A program made the position numbers and the translations under genes. DNA of 64,000 bases, from contig NZ_FOJG01000001.1 in assembly GCF_900110835.1 (NCBI RefSeq), forward strand, positions 3,193,499 through 3,257,498. Reading direction: 5' to 3'. Positions 42,751 through 51,122 of the stretch are shown one piece after another. Each line of letters opens with the position of its first letter. The first letter of the stretch is position 1. This DNA is from Chitinophaga arvensicola (GTDB lineage Bacteria > Bacteroidota > Bacteroidia > Chitinophagales > Chitinophagaceae). Below the pieces are notes generated by a model that made no database searches, was not told the origin of the DNA, and saw only the letters and a program-made list of their open reading frames with translations.

Positions 42751-44103
42751 ATGAGAAATCGTTTGTTTTGCCTGTTTTGCAGCGTCTTTCTGTTGCCCGT
42801 GGCGGTTAAAGCTACGGTTGTGGTAAAAGGTGAATTACCGGCAAATCCGCATAGTCTTATTACATTTTATCGCTATGTCGACTATGTCAGCATGGCACCG
42901 CTGGAAATAACACAGGTACATACTGATGGCGCCGGGCGTTTCCAGGCAAACATTCCTGATTCCGCCGGGATGCTGATCAAGCTGATAGTGGAAAACAGGT
43001 CCCTGTCCTTTTACGTGCTGCCCGGCGGGGAATATGCTGTAGGAGAGGCTCATAACGAACTGGGGGTAAAAGATGTGGCCGGCCGCCCCATTAATCAGCG
43101 TATACGGGAGATGTCCGGTGAATTCCGGGACAACTGGTTTCCTTTATTTGTGGATACCATCACGAAGGAGTACCGGAAGGATGCGCCGTCTGATACCGTA
43201 TTCCGGCATTGGGAGGCGATAGAAAGGAAATATACAGCAGATTCCACTCAGCCGGAATACGCATTGCTGCGCTACCAGGCTGCTATCTGCTACCTGTCAT
43301 TTATGCATCAGCTGCCGGGAGCGGATCAATTGATGAATAATTTTGAGCGGATATATTTTAATGAAGCCCCCATACAGGAAAGGAATCCTTTTTATACGCA
43401 GTTGCTGGAGAGCTATATGAGTTACAGGGTAGTTATGCATCCCCTCCAGCGTTATCATGCATCGCCCTACAACAGCATGGATCAGCTGATTCATGAAGTC
43501 AATTATTTTCCGGGCAGCAGATTACGGCAGCTGGCCCTGGTGGCAGGCTTGAACCAGGAGTATTTTTCGGAAAGAGATGTAGACGCGCGCGAAGTAGTCA
43601 ATCGCCGTATCCAGACCGAAGTGCTGAATCGTGTCACTGATCCTGTCATCCGTGAGATGCTGCTGAAAGTGATATCGGAAAATAACCGTGCCCGCATCGG
43701 GAATAAATTTCCTTTGCTATCTCTCAAAAACGAAAAAAATGAAATAGTTAACATCGCAGATATCAAATCAGACCTGATCCTGGTGGATTTCTGGGCTACC
43801 TGGTGCTGGGGATGTGTGGAGGGGATGAAAAGCTTTCCTGATTGGCTCCGCGAGTGTGGGGACAAATTAACGATTGTTACCATCTCTGTAGATGACAACC
43901 TGCAGAAAATGACCAGTTTCCTGGATAGGCGCGAAAAGCTTCCTGGCGTGCGCTCTCTGTACAATGGCCGGACCGGCGGCTATCTTGATAAGTTAATGAT
44001 ACGTGGGTATCCTACCTATATCCTGCTGAATAAAAACCGTGAAATAATCGCCATGCCAGGTTATACATCGGGCGTGAGCGGGTTGCTGAAAGCAGCATTG
44101 TAA
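42751..44103 (+). CDS. Secreted TlpA-like thioredoxin protein with unusual CWGC site
   Basis: Exported protein of 450 aa. A signal peptide (MRNRLFCLFCSVFLLPVAVKA) is followed by an N-terminal DUF4369-like beta domain (about residues 24-110), a helical middle and a C-terminal thioredoxin fold (about 315-450). The redox site is VDFWATWCWGCVEG with Cys352 and Cys355; the CWGC pair is uncommon, as CxPC is normal in this family and the missing Pro should change the redox potential. The cis-Pro strand GYPTYILLNKN is present. I start at ATG 42751, the codon at the signal peptide; an upstream GTG (42676) adds 25 residues. Likely a periplasmic disulfide reductase or membrane-bound stress protein. Confidence 0.88.
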   Translation: MRNRLFCLFCSVFLLPVAVKATVVVKGELPANPHSLITFYRYVDYVSMAPLEITQVHTDGAGRFQANIPDSAGMLIKLIVENRSLSFYVLPGGEYAVGEAHNELGVKDVAGRPINQRIREMSGEFRDNWFPLFVDTITKEYRKDAPSDTVFRHWEAIERKYTADSTQPEYALLRYQAAICYLSFMHQLPGADQLMNNFERIYFNEAPIQERNPFYTQLLESYMSYRVVMHPLQRYHASPYNSMDQLIHEVNYFPGSRLRQLALVAGLNQEYFSERDVDAREVVNRRIQTEVLNRVTDPVIREMLLKVISENNRARIGNKFPLLSLKNEKNEIVNIADIKSDLILVDFWATWCWGCVEGMKSFPDWLRECGDKLTIVTISVDDNLQKMTSFLDRREKLPGVRSLYNGRTGGYLDKLMIRGYPTYILLNKNREIIAMPGYTSGVSGLLKAAL

Positions 44104-44213
44104 TGGCCTGGGGCCGGCTGTAGCCCCGGCTACTAACGTATACGGATATTTGAAAAATCATGCTGACGCAATCCGGAAAAATATCATACCCCAAAAATTC
44201 CCGATCTCGCAAA

Positions 44214-44226
44214 TACTTTGGGGGAT
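44214..44226 (-). promoter_or_regulatory. Copy of the ATCCCCCAAAGTA motif at the TonB receptor promoter
   Basis: On the - strand this reads ATCCCCCAAAGTA, identical over 13 bases to the start of the repeat at 54117. It ends eight bases before the -7 element TACTTTTG, a plausible place for an activator or repressor. Confidence 0.45.
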
Positions 44227-44345
44227 ATCAACCTACTTTTGCAAAAGAATCAGATACCTATAATAGATACTGTATGTAGTACGCCTGATAACCATGCTTC
44301 AGGAGTCGCTTTTCACTTGCATACATCTAAAATGACATAAAGGAA

Positions 44346-44407
44346 ACAGGTAAGCCAATTCACCTATGCTTCGGGGACGCCCATGGGAAGGGGATTCGTG
44401 TGCCTGT
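44346..44407 (+). promoter_or_regulatory. Nested stem-loop in the TonB receptor leader (class unknown)
   Basis: ACAGGTA (44346-44352) pairs with TGCCTGT (44401-44407), allowing one G-U. Inside, AATTCACC (44357-44364) pairs with GGGGATT (44390-44396) with one bulged base and one G-U, and GGG/CCC (44374-44376, 44380-44382) caps the arm. It ends 25 nt before the receptor ATG. A segment AGCCA-N4-ACCT is partly like a B12 box, but the rest of a cobalamin riboswitch is not seen. Confidence 0.4.
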
Positions 44408-44432
44408 ACATCATCAATAAAGCTGTTTTAAA

Positions 44433-46805
44433 ATGTATATCAGAAAATTATTGCTGACCAGCATCTTACTATCCCTGGCGTTTTTCGCAGATGCACAGTC
44501 AGTTACTCCCGCTACCATCAGCGGCTACGTTAAAGATGCTGCCGGCAGCCCTATTCCAGGCGCCTCTGTAAAATTACACCATAGCAATGCCAATGCTATT
44601 TCCAATGTAGATGGTTTCTTCCGCATACAGAAGATCAACCCGGGAAAACATATACTCTCCATTTCTATCGTAGGATATAAAACAAAAGATCATACACTGG
44701 AACTCCAGCCCGGTGAAGAGAAGTCTTTGCAATTCGCCCTGGAACAATCTATCAGCGAAATAAACACCGTTTCTGTTATTGGTCGCTCTACCAGCCAGGA
44801 AGTAAACCGCCAGGCGTACAATGTAACTGCTATCGACGCAAAGAAATTATATAACTCCACCCTCGATCTGTCGCACGCACTGGACCGTGTATCCGGCGTC
44901 CGCGTACGTGAAGATGGTGGCCTCGGTTCCCGCATGAACTTCTCGCTCAACGGCTTCACCGGCCGTCAGGTGAAATTCTTCATCGACGGCGTGCCCATGG
45001 ATAACTTTGGCTCCTCCTTCCAGCTGAATAATATTCCGATCAACCTGGCCGACCGGGTAGAAGTATACAAAGGCGTAGTACCCATCTGGCTCGGATCAGA
45101 TGCTTTGGGCGGCGCTATCAACATTGTAACCAGCAACAGTAAACGCAGCTACGTGGATGCTTCCTATTCCTTTGGCTCGTTCAACACTCACCGCTCTACG
45201 CTCAATGCAGGTTATACCGCGAAATCCGGCTTTACTATCCAGGTAAACGCCTTCCAGAACTATTCCGACAATAACTACAAGGTACGCGTTAACGTAGCCG
45301 ATCTTAAAACAGGTGAATACTATCCGCGTCAGACGGTTAGAAGATTCCATGATACCTACCACAATGAAACCATCATTGCCAACGTGGGGGTAGTAGGGAA
45401 AAAATATGCAGATAAATTACTCTTCGGTATCACTATGGGCCAGAACTATGCGGAAATCCAGACCGGCGCCCGCATGGTGAGCGTATTCGGCAACTGGCAC
45501 CGCAAAGGAGATATCATCATGCCCAGCGTGAAATACCAGGTGAAAGACCTCTTTGTAAAAGGACTGAACTTCAGCTTAACCGGTAACTATAACCTGGGAC
45601 ATGAACAAAATATAGACACCGTAAACCGCCGCTACAACTGGTTCCAGCAATATGAACCTAACAATGGCGCTGAACGCGAACGTTCTATGTACAAGTTCAG
45701 CAACAACAACGGTATCGGTACCGCTAACCTCAGCTACAAAATTGATGACCACCACTCCTTTGTACTGAATGATGTTTACAACACCTTCAACCGTAAAGGA
45801 AAAGATCAGCTTTTCCCGATGGATGAAAAGTATGATCAGCCAAAAAAAGTATTTAAAAATATTCTCGGCCTGGGATACAAATTTGATTACAGCGAAAAAT
45901 GGAATACCTCCATCTTTGCAAAAAAATTCTCCCAGACCAACCGCTTTTCTCAAAGCTACAATCCTAGCGGCAACTGGGGCGATGTGGCCTACCGCCAACT
46001 GGAAACCAAGTTTAATAAACTCGGTTATGGTATCGCTACTACCTATTTCCTGATACCTGCACTGCAACTGAAAACTTCTTACGAGAAAAGCTACCGCTTA
46101 CCTGAAACAGAAGAACTCTTTGGTGATATGCTCAACCTCGAAGGTAATACAGACCTGAAACCGGAAAGCAGCAACAACTTCAACTTCGGTGTAAACTACC
46201 TCACACATATCGGGAAAGATCACCACTTCAGCTTCGACGCTAACTTCCTGTACCGCGATGCGAAAGACTTTATCCGTCCTATGCTGAATCCGAACCAGAC
46301 CAAGCAAACCAACGGTAACCTTGCCGCTGTGACCAACATGGGTGTGGATGGCGAAGTAAGATACTCTTTCAAAGACCTGTTTACCGCCGGCGTAAATATG
46401 ACTTACCAGAACCTGCGTAACAATACAGAATTTGAGGATGGACAAAAGAACAGAAGCCCGCTGTACCGCGATCGTATTCCCAATATGCCTTACCTCTTTG
46501 GTAATGCCGATGCTTCCCTGTTCTTCAGAGATTTCCTGAAAAAAGGAAATACACTGACACTGGGCTACAACTTCCTGTATGTACATGCTTATTATCTCTC
46601 CTGGCCTGGTCAGGCAGAAGAGAAGCTGGAAATACCAAGACAGTTCTGCCAGGATGTAAACCTGGTGTACAGTCTGGCTAACGGCCGCTATAACGTATCC
46701 GTGGAATGCAAGAACCTGGTGGATAACCGGCTCTATGACAACTTCACCTTACAGAAGCCCGGCCGCGCATTTTATGCCAAGCTGAGATATTTTATCAGCA
46801 AGTAA
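44433..46805 (+). CDS. TonB-dependent receptor, siderophore/metal type
   Basis: Outer-membrane receptor of 790 aa. Signal peptide (ends FFADAQ), CarboxypepD_reg domain (about residues 28-110; GSPIPGASVKLHH, SIVGYKTKDH), plug (INTVSVIGRS, VKFFIDGVPMDNFG, DALGGAINIVTSN) and a 22-strand barrel ending FYAKLRYFISK. There is no STN domain and no SusD gene, so it is not a SusC. It is followed by DUF4374 and PepSY genes at 33 and 6 bp, an arrangement seen in Bacteroidota iron/siderophore uptake operons. A TACTTTTG promoter and a long structured leader lie upstream. The metal ligand is inferred from neighbours. Confidence 0.93.
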   Translation: MYIRKLLLTSILLSLAFFADAQSVTPATISGYVKDAAGSPIPGASVKLHHSNANAISNVDGFFRIQKINPGKHILSISIVGYKTKDHTLELQPGEEKSLQFALEQSISEINTVSVIGRSTSQEVNRQAYNVTAIDAKKLYNSTLDLSHALDRVSGVRVREDGGLGSRMNFSLNGFTGRQVKFFIDGVPMDNFGSSFQLNNIPINLADRVEVYKGVVPIWLGSDALGGAINIVTSNSKRSYVDASYSFGSFNTHRSTLNAGYTAKSGFTIQVNAFQNYSDNNYKVRVNVADLKTGEYYPRQTVRRFHDTYHNETIIANVGVVGKKYADKLLFGITMGQNYAEIQTGARMVSVFGNWHRKGDIIMPSVKYQVKDLFVKGLNFSLTGNYNLGHEQNIDTVNRRYNWFQQYEPNNGAERERSMYKFSNNNGIGTANLSYKIDDHHSFVLNDVYNTFNRKGKDQLFPMDEKYDQPKKVFKNILGLGYKFDYSEKWNTSIFAKKFSQTNRFSQSYNPSGNWGDVAYRQLETKFNKLGYGIATTYFLIPALQLKTSYEKSYRLPETEELFGDMLNLEGNTDLKPESSNNFNFGVNYLTHIGKDHHFSFDANFLYRDAKDFIRPMLNPNQTKQTNGNLAAVTNMGVDGEVRYSFKDLFTAGVNMTYQNLRNNTEFEDGQKNRSPLYRDRIPNMPYLFGNADASLFFRDFLKKGNTLTLGYNFLYVHAYYLSWPGQAEEKLEIPRQFCQDVNLVYSLANGRYNVSVECKNLVDNRLYDNFTLQKPGRAFYAKLRYFISK

Positions 46806-46837
46806 ATATTAATCATTCATTTTTTCAATACATCGTG

Positions 46838-48076
46838 ATGAAGAAAATCAGTAAGCTTTTATTCCTGCTGGGCAGTATTGTTCTCCTGGGAGTATCATGC
46901 GATAAGGAAGACACACTGGACGAAGGTTTTGTAGACGGAGGAACACAAGGATTATCTAAATATGTGATAACGGTAACGCCGGTAGGAACCACAGGTATCG
47001 CAGATATTCTGCTCACGGCCGACCGGCTGGACCAGGGTTCCATCACCACCAAAGGAAACGGAAAAGAACAGGATGGTTCCTACCGCTACTACCTCACGCA
47101 CAAAGGAAGATTTTTCAGTCTCCTGTATGGCCAGGGTAACCCGGGTGCGGTAACAACCTATCGCTTTGGTCCCGATGGTAAACTGGTAAAGGCTTCTGAA
47201 TTCCAGACAGAAACGGTGCAGCTCTTCACGAAAGTAAACGATGAGTTGTTGCTGATGAAAATACCGAGAAGCGGTAATGAAACCGCCGGGATGTATCGCA
47301 TTGATGCCCTGAAATCAAGGATTGTGGGACGCGATAGTGTTAATATCGTGAAACTGGCGGCCAACGGCGAACGTGCACACTTTACCTGGGCTACACAGGT
47401 AGGCAATAAAGTATACGCTCCTTATATGAGTATCAAAGGCTGCTGCAGCGATGCTTTCGGTACCGTTTATCCCGACAGCACCTGGGTGGCCGTATTCTCC
47501 TACCCGGAACTGGACCTGGAAAAAGTGATCCGCGACAACCGTACCAGCTACCTGGGAGGTTACTTCAATAATGGTTTGTCTGTAACTGAAAATGGCGATG
47601 CATATGGTTTCTCTTCCGCAGCCGCTACCAACAGCGGTGTAGTCACTACTACCAAACCATCTGCTATTGTAAGAATCCTGCATGGCACCACCGAATTTGA
47701 TAAAAGCTACTTTTTCAATGTACAAGAAGCATCCGGCGGACATCATATTTCTACGCATACTTACCTCGGCGATAATATGTTTTTACTGATGATGTATGCG
47801 CAGTCAGGAAAAGTATCCGGTCAGCTGAAAATGGCCCTGGCCAATGTAAATACTAAAACGTTCACCTGGGTAACCGGTGGCCCTGCTGAAATTACTTCTA
47901 CGTCAGCAGCTTACAATAACAACACCCTTTCTACAGATGGCAAAACCGGCTTTATTGGTTTGAATACCACTACCGGCAGCTGGGTATATAAGATTGACAT
48001 AGCAACGGCTAAAGCTTCCCTCGGGTTGACCGTGGATGGCGGAAAGATTACAGCGATCACCAAAGTAGATTATTGA
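46838..48076 (+). CDS. DUF4374 lipoprotein
   Basis: Lipoprotein of 412 aa. Signal peptide with lipobox Cys21 (LLGVSCDKED). The rest is beta-rich with propeller-like repeats (GSYRYYLTHKGRFFSLLYG, AHFTWATQVGNKVYAPYM, GGHHISTHTYLGDNMFLLM), in line with the DUF4374 family. A Cys pair (IKGCCSDAFG) and His-rich motif (SGGHHISTH) could bind metal. It sits between a TonB receptor and a PepSY protein in a tight operon, so a periplasmic or surface role in iron-ligand handling is likely. Start at ATG 46838; the GTG one codon upstream is not needed. Confidence 0.9.
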   Translation: MKKISKLLFLLGSIVLLGVSCDKEDTLDEGFVDGGTQGLSKYVITVTPVGTTGIADILLTADRLDQGSITTKGNGKEQDGSYRYYLTHKGRFFSLLYGQGNPGAVTTYRFGPDGKLVKASEFQTETVQLFTKVNDELLLMKIPRSGNETAGMYRIDALKSRIVGRDSVNIVKLAANGERAHFTWATQVGNKVYAPYMSIKGCCSDAFGTVYPDSTWVAVFSYPELDLEKVIRDNRTSYLGGYFNNGLSVTENGDAYGFSSAAATNSGVVTTTKPSAIVRILHGTTEFDKSYFFNVQEASGGHHISTHTYLGDNMFLLMMYAQSGKVSGQLKMALANVNTKTFTWVTGGPAEITSTSAAYNNNTLSTDGKTGFIGLNTTTGSWVYKIDIATAKASLGLTVDGGKITAITKVDY

Positions 48077-48081
48077 TTTTT

Positions 48082-49323
48082 ATGCAGAATAACAGGAACG
48101 CTCCATCAAAAAAAACGGCCGGGAAGAAACCAAATTCCCGGTCGCTGTTCTACCGCATCTCCGCCTGGCTACACCTGTGGCTGGGCCTTGTTTCCGGTAT
48201 TATTGTCGTGATTATCTGTATCACCGGATGCATCTACGTTTTTAATGAAGAGATCACCGGCTGGATGGAACCTGACAGCAATGTCCCGGTACAGGCACAG
48301 GCCCTGATTCCTCCTTCAAAGATCCTGGAAGTGGCCGGGAAAGAATATCCCGGCAAACAGGTGGGTTATGTATTGTATAAAGAAGGCAAAGCGATAGAAG
48401 CCAATATCGGCGGCCGTCGCGGTGGTTCTACCCTGAAACTGAACCCATATACCGGTGAAGTGATCAGCAAAGTAAACCGCAAGGAAGGCGAAACCAGCTT
48501 TTTCAGATGGGTGCTCAACGGTCACCGCTTTTTGTGGTTGCCGTTTAAAATAGGCCGTCCTATCATCAACTACAGTACCCTGATCTGTGTAATTACCCTG
48601 ATCAGCGGGATGGTATTATGGTGGCCCAAAAAATGGAATAAGAATACCCGTAACCAGAGCTTTAAAATAAAATGGGGCGCCAGCTTTAAGCGGGTCAACT
48701 ACGACCTGCACAATGTACTGGGCTTCTATGCACTGCTGGTGCTGTTTGCCATTGGTGTTACCGGTATGGTATATGGCCTGCAATGGTGGAGTAAAAGTCT
48801 TTACTGGGCAACCTCCGGTGGTAAAACCTTACCGGAATTCGTGGAGCTGAAATCCGATTCTACCCAGGCAGGAATAAAACACTTCGATAACCTGGGACAG
48901 AAAATGGATATGGCCTGGCATACTACTGTGGGCAAACATCCTGATGCGCCTGGTTTTTATGTTGCCTTCCCGGATACCACCAAAGCTACTGCGGCCATCT
49001 CTGTGATCGTATATCCAAGCAAAGGACAATACTATAACAACCAGCGTTATGCTTTCGACCAGCATACATTGCAGCCGCTGACGGGTAACAAGCTGTATGA
49101 GCAGTCTTTTGCAGAAGCTGATTTTGGCGCTAAAGTGAGAAGAATGAACTACGATATCCATGTGGGCAGTATCCTCGGCCTCCCTGGTAAGTTTATGGCA
49201 TTTTTTGCCAGCCTGATCGGCGCTACCCTTCCTATCACCGGTTTTATTATCTGGTGGGGTAAAGGAAGAAAGAAGAAAGCGCCCGCAACGGCTAAGAAAG
49301 CAGTACAAACGGCTGCTGTATAA
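48082..49323 (+). CDS. PepSY-associated membrane protein (iron uptake type)
   Basis: Inner-membrane protein of 413 aa with four helices: LHLWLGLVSGIIVVIICITG near the start, LICVITLISGMVLWWP, YALLVLFAIGVTGMVYGL and FFASLIGATLPITGFIIWWG near the end. Periplasmic PepSY segments lie between helices 1-2 and 3-4. Conserved His residues next to the helices (WLHLWLGL, LNGHRFLWLP, YDLHNVLGFY, YDIHVGSILGLPG) are typical of the PiuB/FoxB-type reductases thought to reduce ferric siderophores. It follows DUF4374 by 5 bp and ends at a terminator. A basic cytoplasmic tail (GRKKKAPATAKK) ends the chain. Confidence 0.92.
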   Translation: MQNNRNAPSKKTAGKKPNSRSLFYRISAWLHLWLGLVSGIIVVIICITGCIYVFNEEITGWMEPDSNVPVQAQALIPPSKILEVAGKEYPGKQVGYVLYKEGKAIEANIGGRRGGSTLKLNPYTGEVISKVNRKEGETSFFRWVLNGHRFLWLPFKIGRPIINYSTLICVITLISGMVLWWPKKWNKNTRNQSFKIKWGASFKRVNYDLHNVLGFYALLVLFAIGVTGMVYGLQWWSKSLYWATSGGKTLPEFVELKSDSTQAGIKHFDNLGQKMDMAWHTTVGKHPDAPGFYVAFPDTTKATAAISVIVYPSKGQYYNNQRYAFDQHTLQPLTGNKLYEQSFAEADFGAKVRRMNYDIHVGSILGLPGKFMAFFASLIGATLPITGFIIWWGKGRKKKAPATAKKAVQTAAV

Positions 49324-49352
49324 CCGCCCATATTTCCGATTCCTATATGCAA

Positions 49353-49389
49353 AAGGGGTATCATCCAGGTGATACCCCTTCTTTTTTTC
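49353..49389 (+). terminator. Terminator after the TonB/DUF4374/PepSY operon
   Basis: 11-bp perfect stem (49353-49363 with 49370-49380), six-base loop TCCAGG, then CTTTTTTT. It is 29 bp after the PepSY stop. Confidence 0.92.
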
Positions 49390-49505
49390 CAAAAACCGGG
49401 TACCCCGGACCTCACCCGGTTGCGGAATTTTATCCCCTCCGGCCGCTGCTATGGCCCTTGAAATTGCGGTATGATTTTTTGGGACTGTGTGTTAAACAGT
49501 TTACC

Positions 49506-49850
49506 ATGGAAAAGATAAACCAGGCTTCAGATAATGCAAAAGTTGTATTATCACTCATCCAGGCCATTAATGACGAGGATTTTGAGACGGCCCGCCGTTT
49601 CGCGCAGGATGAGATGACTTTTGATGGTGTAATGGGATCGCGCAGGGGCGCCGATGCTTATTTTGACGATATGACAAAAATGAAACTGAAATACGATGTA
49701 CAGAAAGTGTTCGTAGACCAGGAAGATGTTTGCGTCTGGTACAACCTGGATATGGGCGGCAAAAATATCTTTGGAAGCGCCTGGTACCACCTGGAGAACG
49801 GAAAGGTAAGTTCGCTGCAGGTGGTTTTTGATCCCCGTCCGTTGTTATAA
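49506..49850 (+). CDS. SnoaL/NTF2-like small protein
   Basis: Cytoplasmic protein of 114 aa with the cone-shaped NTF2/SnoaL fold: an N-terminal helix (VVLSLIQAINDEDFETARRF), strand with DEMTFDGVMG, helix GADAYFDDMTKMK and closing strands (CVWYNLDMGGKNIFGSAW, LENGKVSSLQVVFD). Such proteins bind small hydrophobic ligands or act as cyclases/isomerases; no catalytic residue can be assigned. The ATG at 49506 is preferred, as the frame upstream runs through the operon terminator. Stands alone. Confidence 0.82.
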   Translation: MEKINQASDNAKVVLSLIQAINDEDFETARRFAQDEMTFDGVMGSRRGADAYFDDMTKMKLKYDVQKVFVDQEDVCVWYNLDMGGKNIFGSAWYHLENGKVSSLQVVFDPRPLL

Positions 49851-49896
49851 TTTCCGGAGAGATCTGAAAAATTGTTGCTATCTTGTTGCCCATAAT

Positions 49897-50019
49897 TTAA
49901 ACCAATGCATCGTATTTATTCAAGTACTCCTCCGCCTGCTGTTGTTGTTTTGTACGCAAAATAACCAGCGTTACCAAGGCTTTTAACGACTCCCTGTTCC
50001 AGGGATCGGTTCTTCCTGT
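49897..50019 (-). pseudogene. Possible remnant of a gene 3' end
   Basis: An open stretch of 40 codons on the - strand has protein-like composition (DPWNRESLKALVTLVIL, then a QQQQ run and AEEYLNKYDALV before a stop) but no start codon, and is cut upstream by a stop. It lies in the 252-bp gap before the EamA gene. It may be the tail of a decayed gene or chance; I do not recognise it. Confidence 0.2.
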
Positions 50020-50102
50020 TTAGGTATTCAGTCACTGAATGTACCTGGTTATTTTCGTGTACCCCTTATTCTCCTTTTTTCTTATTTACACAACCGAAAA
50101 TA

Positions 50103-51017
50103 ATGACCAGGTATATATTAATGGTTTTCGCCGGCGCGTGCAGCTTCGGCATTCTTTCTACTTTTGTAAAACTCGCTTACCGCGAAGGCTATACTGCCGC
50201 AGAAATATCCTTTACCCAGGCTTTAACCGGGATGGTGGTATTATGGATCATTTACCTGCTCCGTAAACGCCGGAGGGAAGCGATAACACCCGGTCAATGG
50301 GGCTGGCTGCTGCTCACCGGCGCTAGTATAGGGCTCACCAGTTTTGTTTATTATATATCCGTCGCTTACATTCCTGCATCGGTGGCTATCGTGATCCTGA
50401 TGCAGTTTACCTGGATAGGTTTGCTGATGGAGGCGCTGATCTTTAAAAAGAAACCATCAGCCTTACAGGTGATCACTACATTGTTGATCCTGGCGGGTAC
50501 CTGGATGGGAAGCGGTATGGCTGGTGGTGGCTTGTCCCGCTTATCTGTAAAAGGCTTACTGTTTGCGGCGGCATCGGCATTTTTATATGCTGTCTACGTA
50601 ATAGCTAACAGCAGGGTAGGAAAGAACCTGGATGCCGGTAAGAAAAGTGCGGTGATGATCACCGGTTCCACGCTATGTATTTTTGCAATCAATGCGCCGC
50701 AACTGTTGGCCAGTACTCATTTCGACATAGGCCTCGGAAAATGGGCCTTGTTTCTTTCGCTCTTTGGTACCGTGATTCCACCCTTATTATTTGCCAGGGG
50801 CATTCCCAAAGTGGGAGCGGGTATCAGTGGGGTGATCATGACGGCCGAGTTGCCGGTGGCCATTGTTTGCTCGCATTTTATCTTGCAGGAACCGGTAAAT
50901 GGTTTGCAGTGGGCAGGAGTGGTGTTGATGCTGTTATCGATGCTGTTGCTGAATGCGCATTACTTCCAGAAAAAAACAACGGTCCGGGCCAGGGATAGAA
51001 AACCACAGACCGTATAA
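50103..51017 (+). CDS. EamA-family (DMT) transporter
   Basis: Inner-membrane protein of 304 aa with ten helices in two EamA repeats. The first starts MVFAGACSFGILSTFVKLAY and has SFVYYISVAYIPASVAIVIL; the second has FAAASAFLYAVYVIANSRVG and PVAIVCSHFILQEPVNGLQW, the family motif. It likely exports or exchanges a metabolite such as an amino acid or nucleotide-like compound; the substrate cannot be read. It has its own terminator (51032) and no operon partner. Confidence 0.93.
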   Translation: MTRYILMVFAGACSFGILSTFVKLAYREGYTAAEISFTQALTGMVVLWIIYLLRKRRREAITPGQWGWLLLTGASIGLTSFVYYISVAYIPASVAIVILMQFTWIGLLMEALIFKKKPSALQVITTLLILAGTWMGSGMAGGGLSRLSVKGLLFAAASAFLYAVYVIANSRVGKNLDAGKKSAVMITGSTLCIFAINAPQLLASTHFDIGLGKWALFLSLFGTVIPPLLFARGIPKVGAGISGVIMTAELPVAIVCSHFILQEPVNGLQWAGVVLMLLSMLLLNAHYFQKKTTVRARDRKPQTV

Positions 51018-51031
51018 CCAATGATCCGTAT

Positions 51032-51069
51032 AAGAAGCGATCCCGGCGATGAGGGATCGCTTCTTTTTT
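51032..51069 (+). terminator. Terminator after the EamA gene
   Basis: 13-bp perfect stem (51032-51044 with 51053-51065), eight-base loop, then T-run to 51069. 15 bp after the stop codon. Confidence 0.9.
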
Positions 51070-51122
51070 AAAAACAATACCGCTTATTGTTTACCTTTAG
51101 CCGTTGTTAATTGTTGCCTGTT

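Larger units (their letters stand above)
44104..44432 (+). promoter_or_regulatory. 329-bp upstream region and long leader of the TonB receptor operon
   Basis: Non-coding. A CCCCAAA/TTTGGGG inverted repeat (44189-44195, 44217-44223) precedes an exact -7 element TACTTTTG (44234-44241). A start near 44247 gives a leader of about 185 nt before the ATG at 44433, with a small hairpin CCTGA/TCAGG (44284-44303) and a larger nested arm at 44346-44407. Such length suggests RNA- or protein-based control of the operon. Confidence 0.55.

Noticed and set aside
44246..44432. Cobalamin riboswitch call for the TonB receptor leader
   Set aside because: Only an AGCCA-N4-ACCT segment resembles the B12 box; the conserved GGGAA/GGTG core and the ACTGT segment are not found in the right order.
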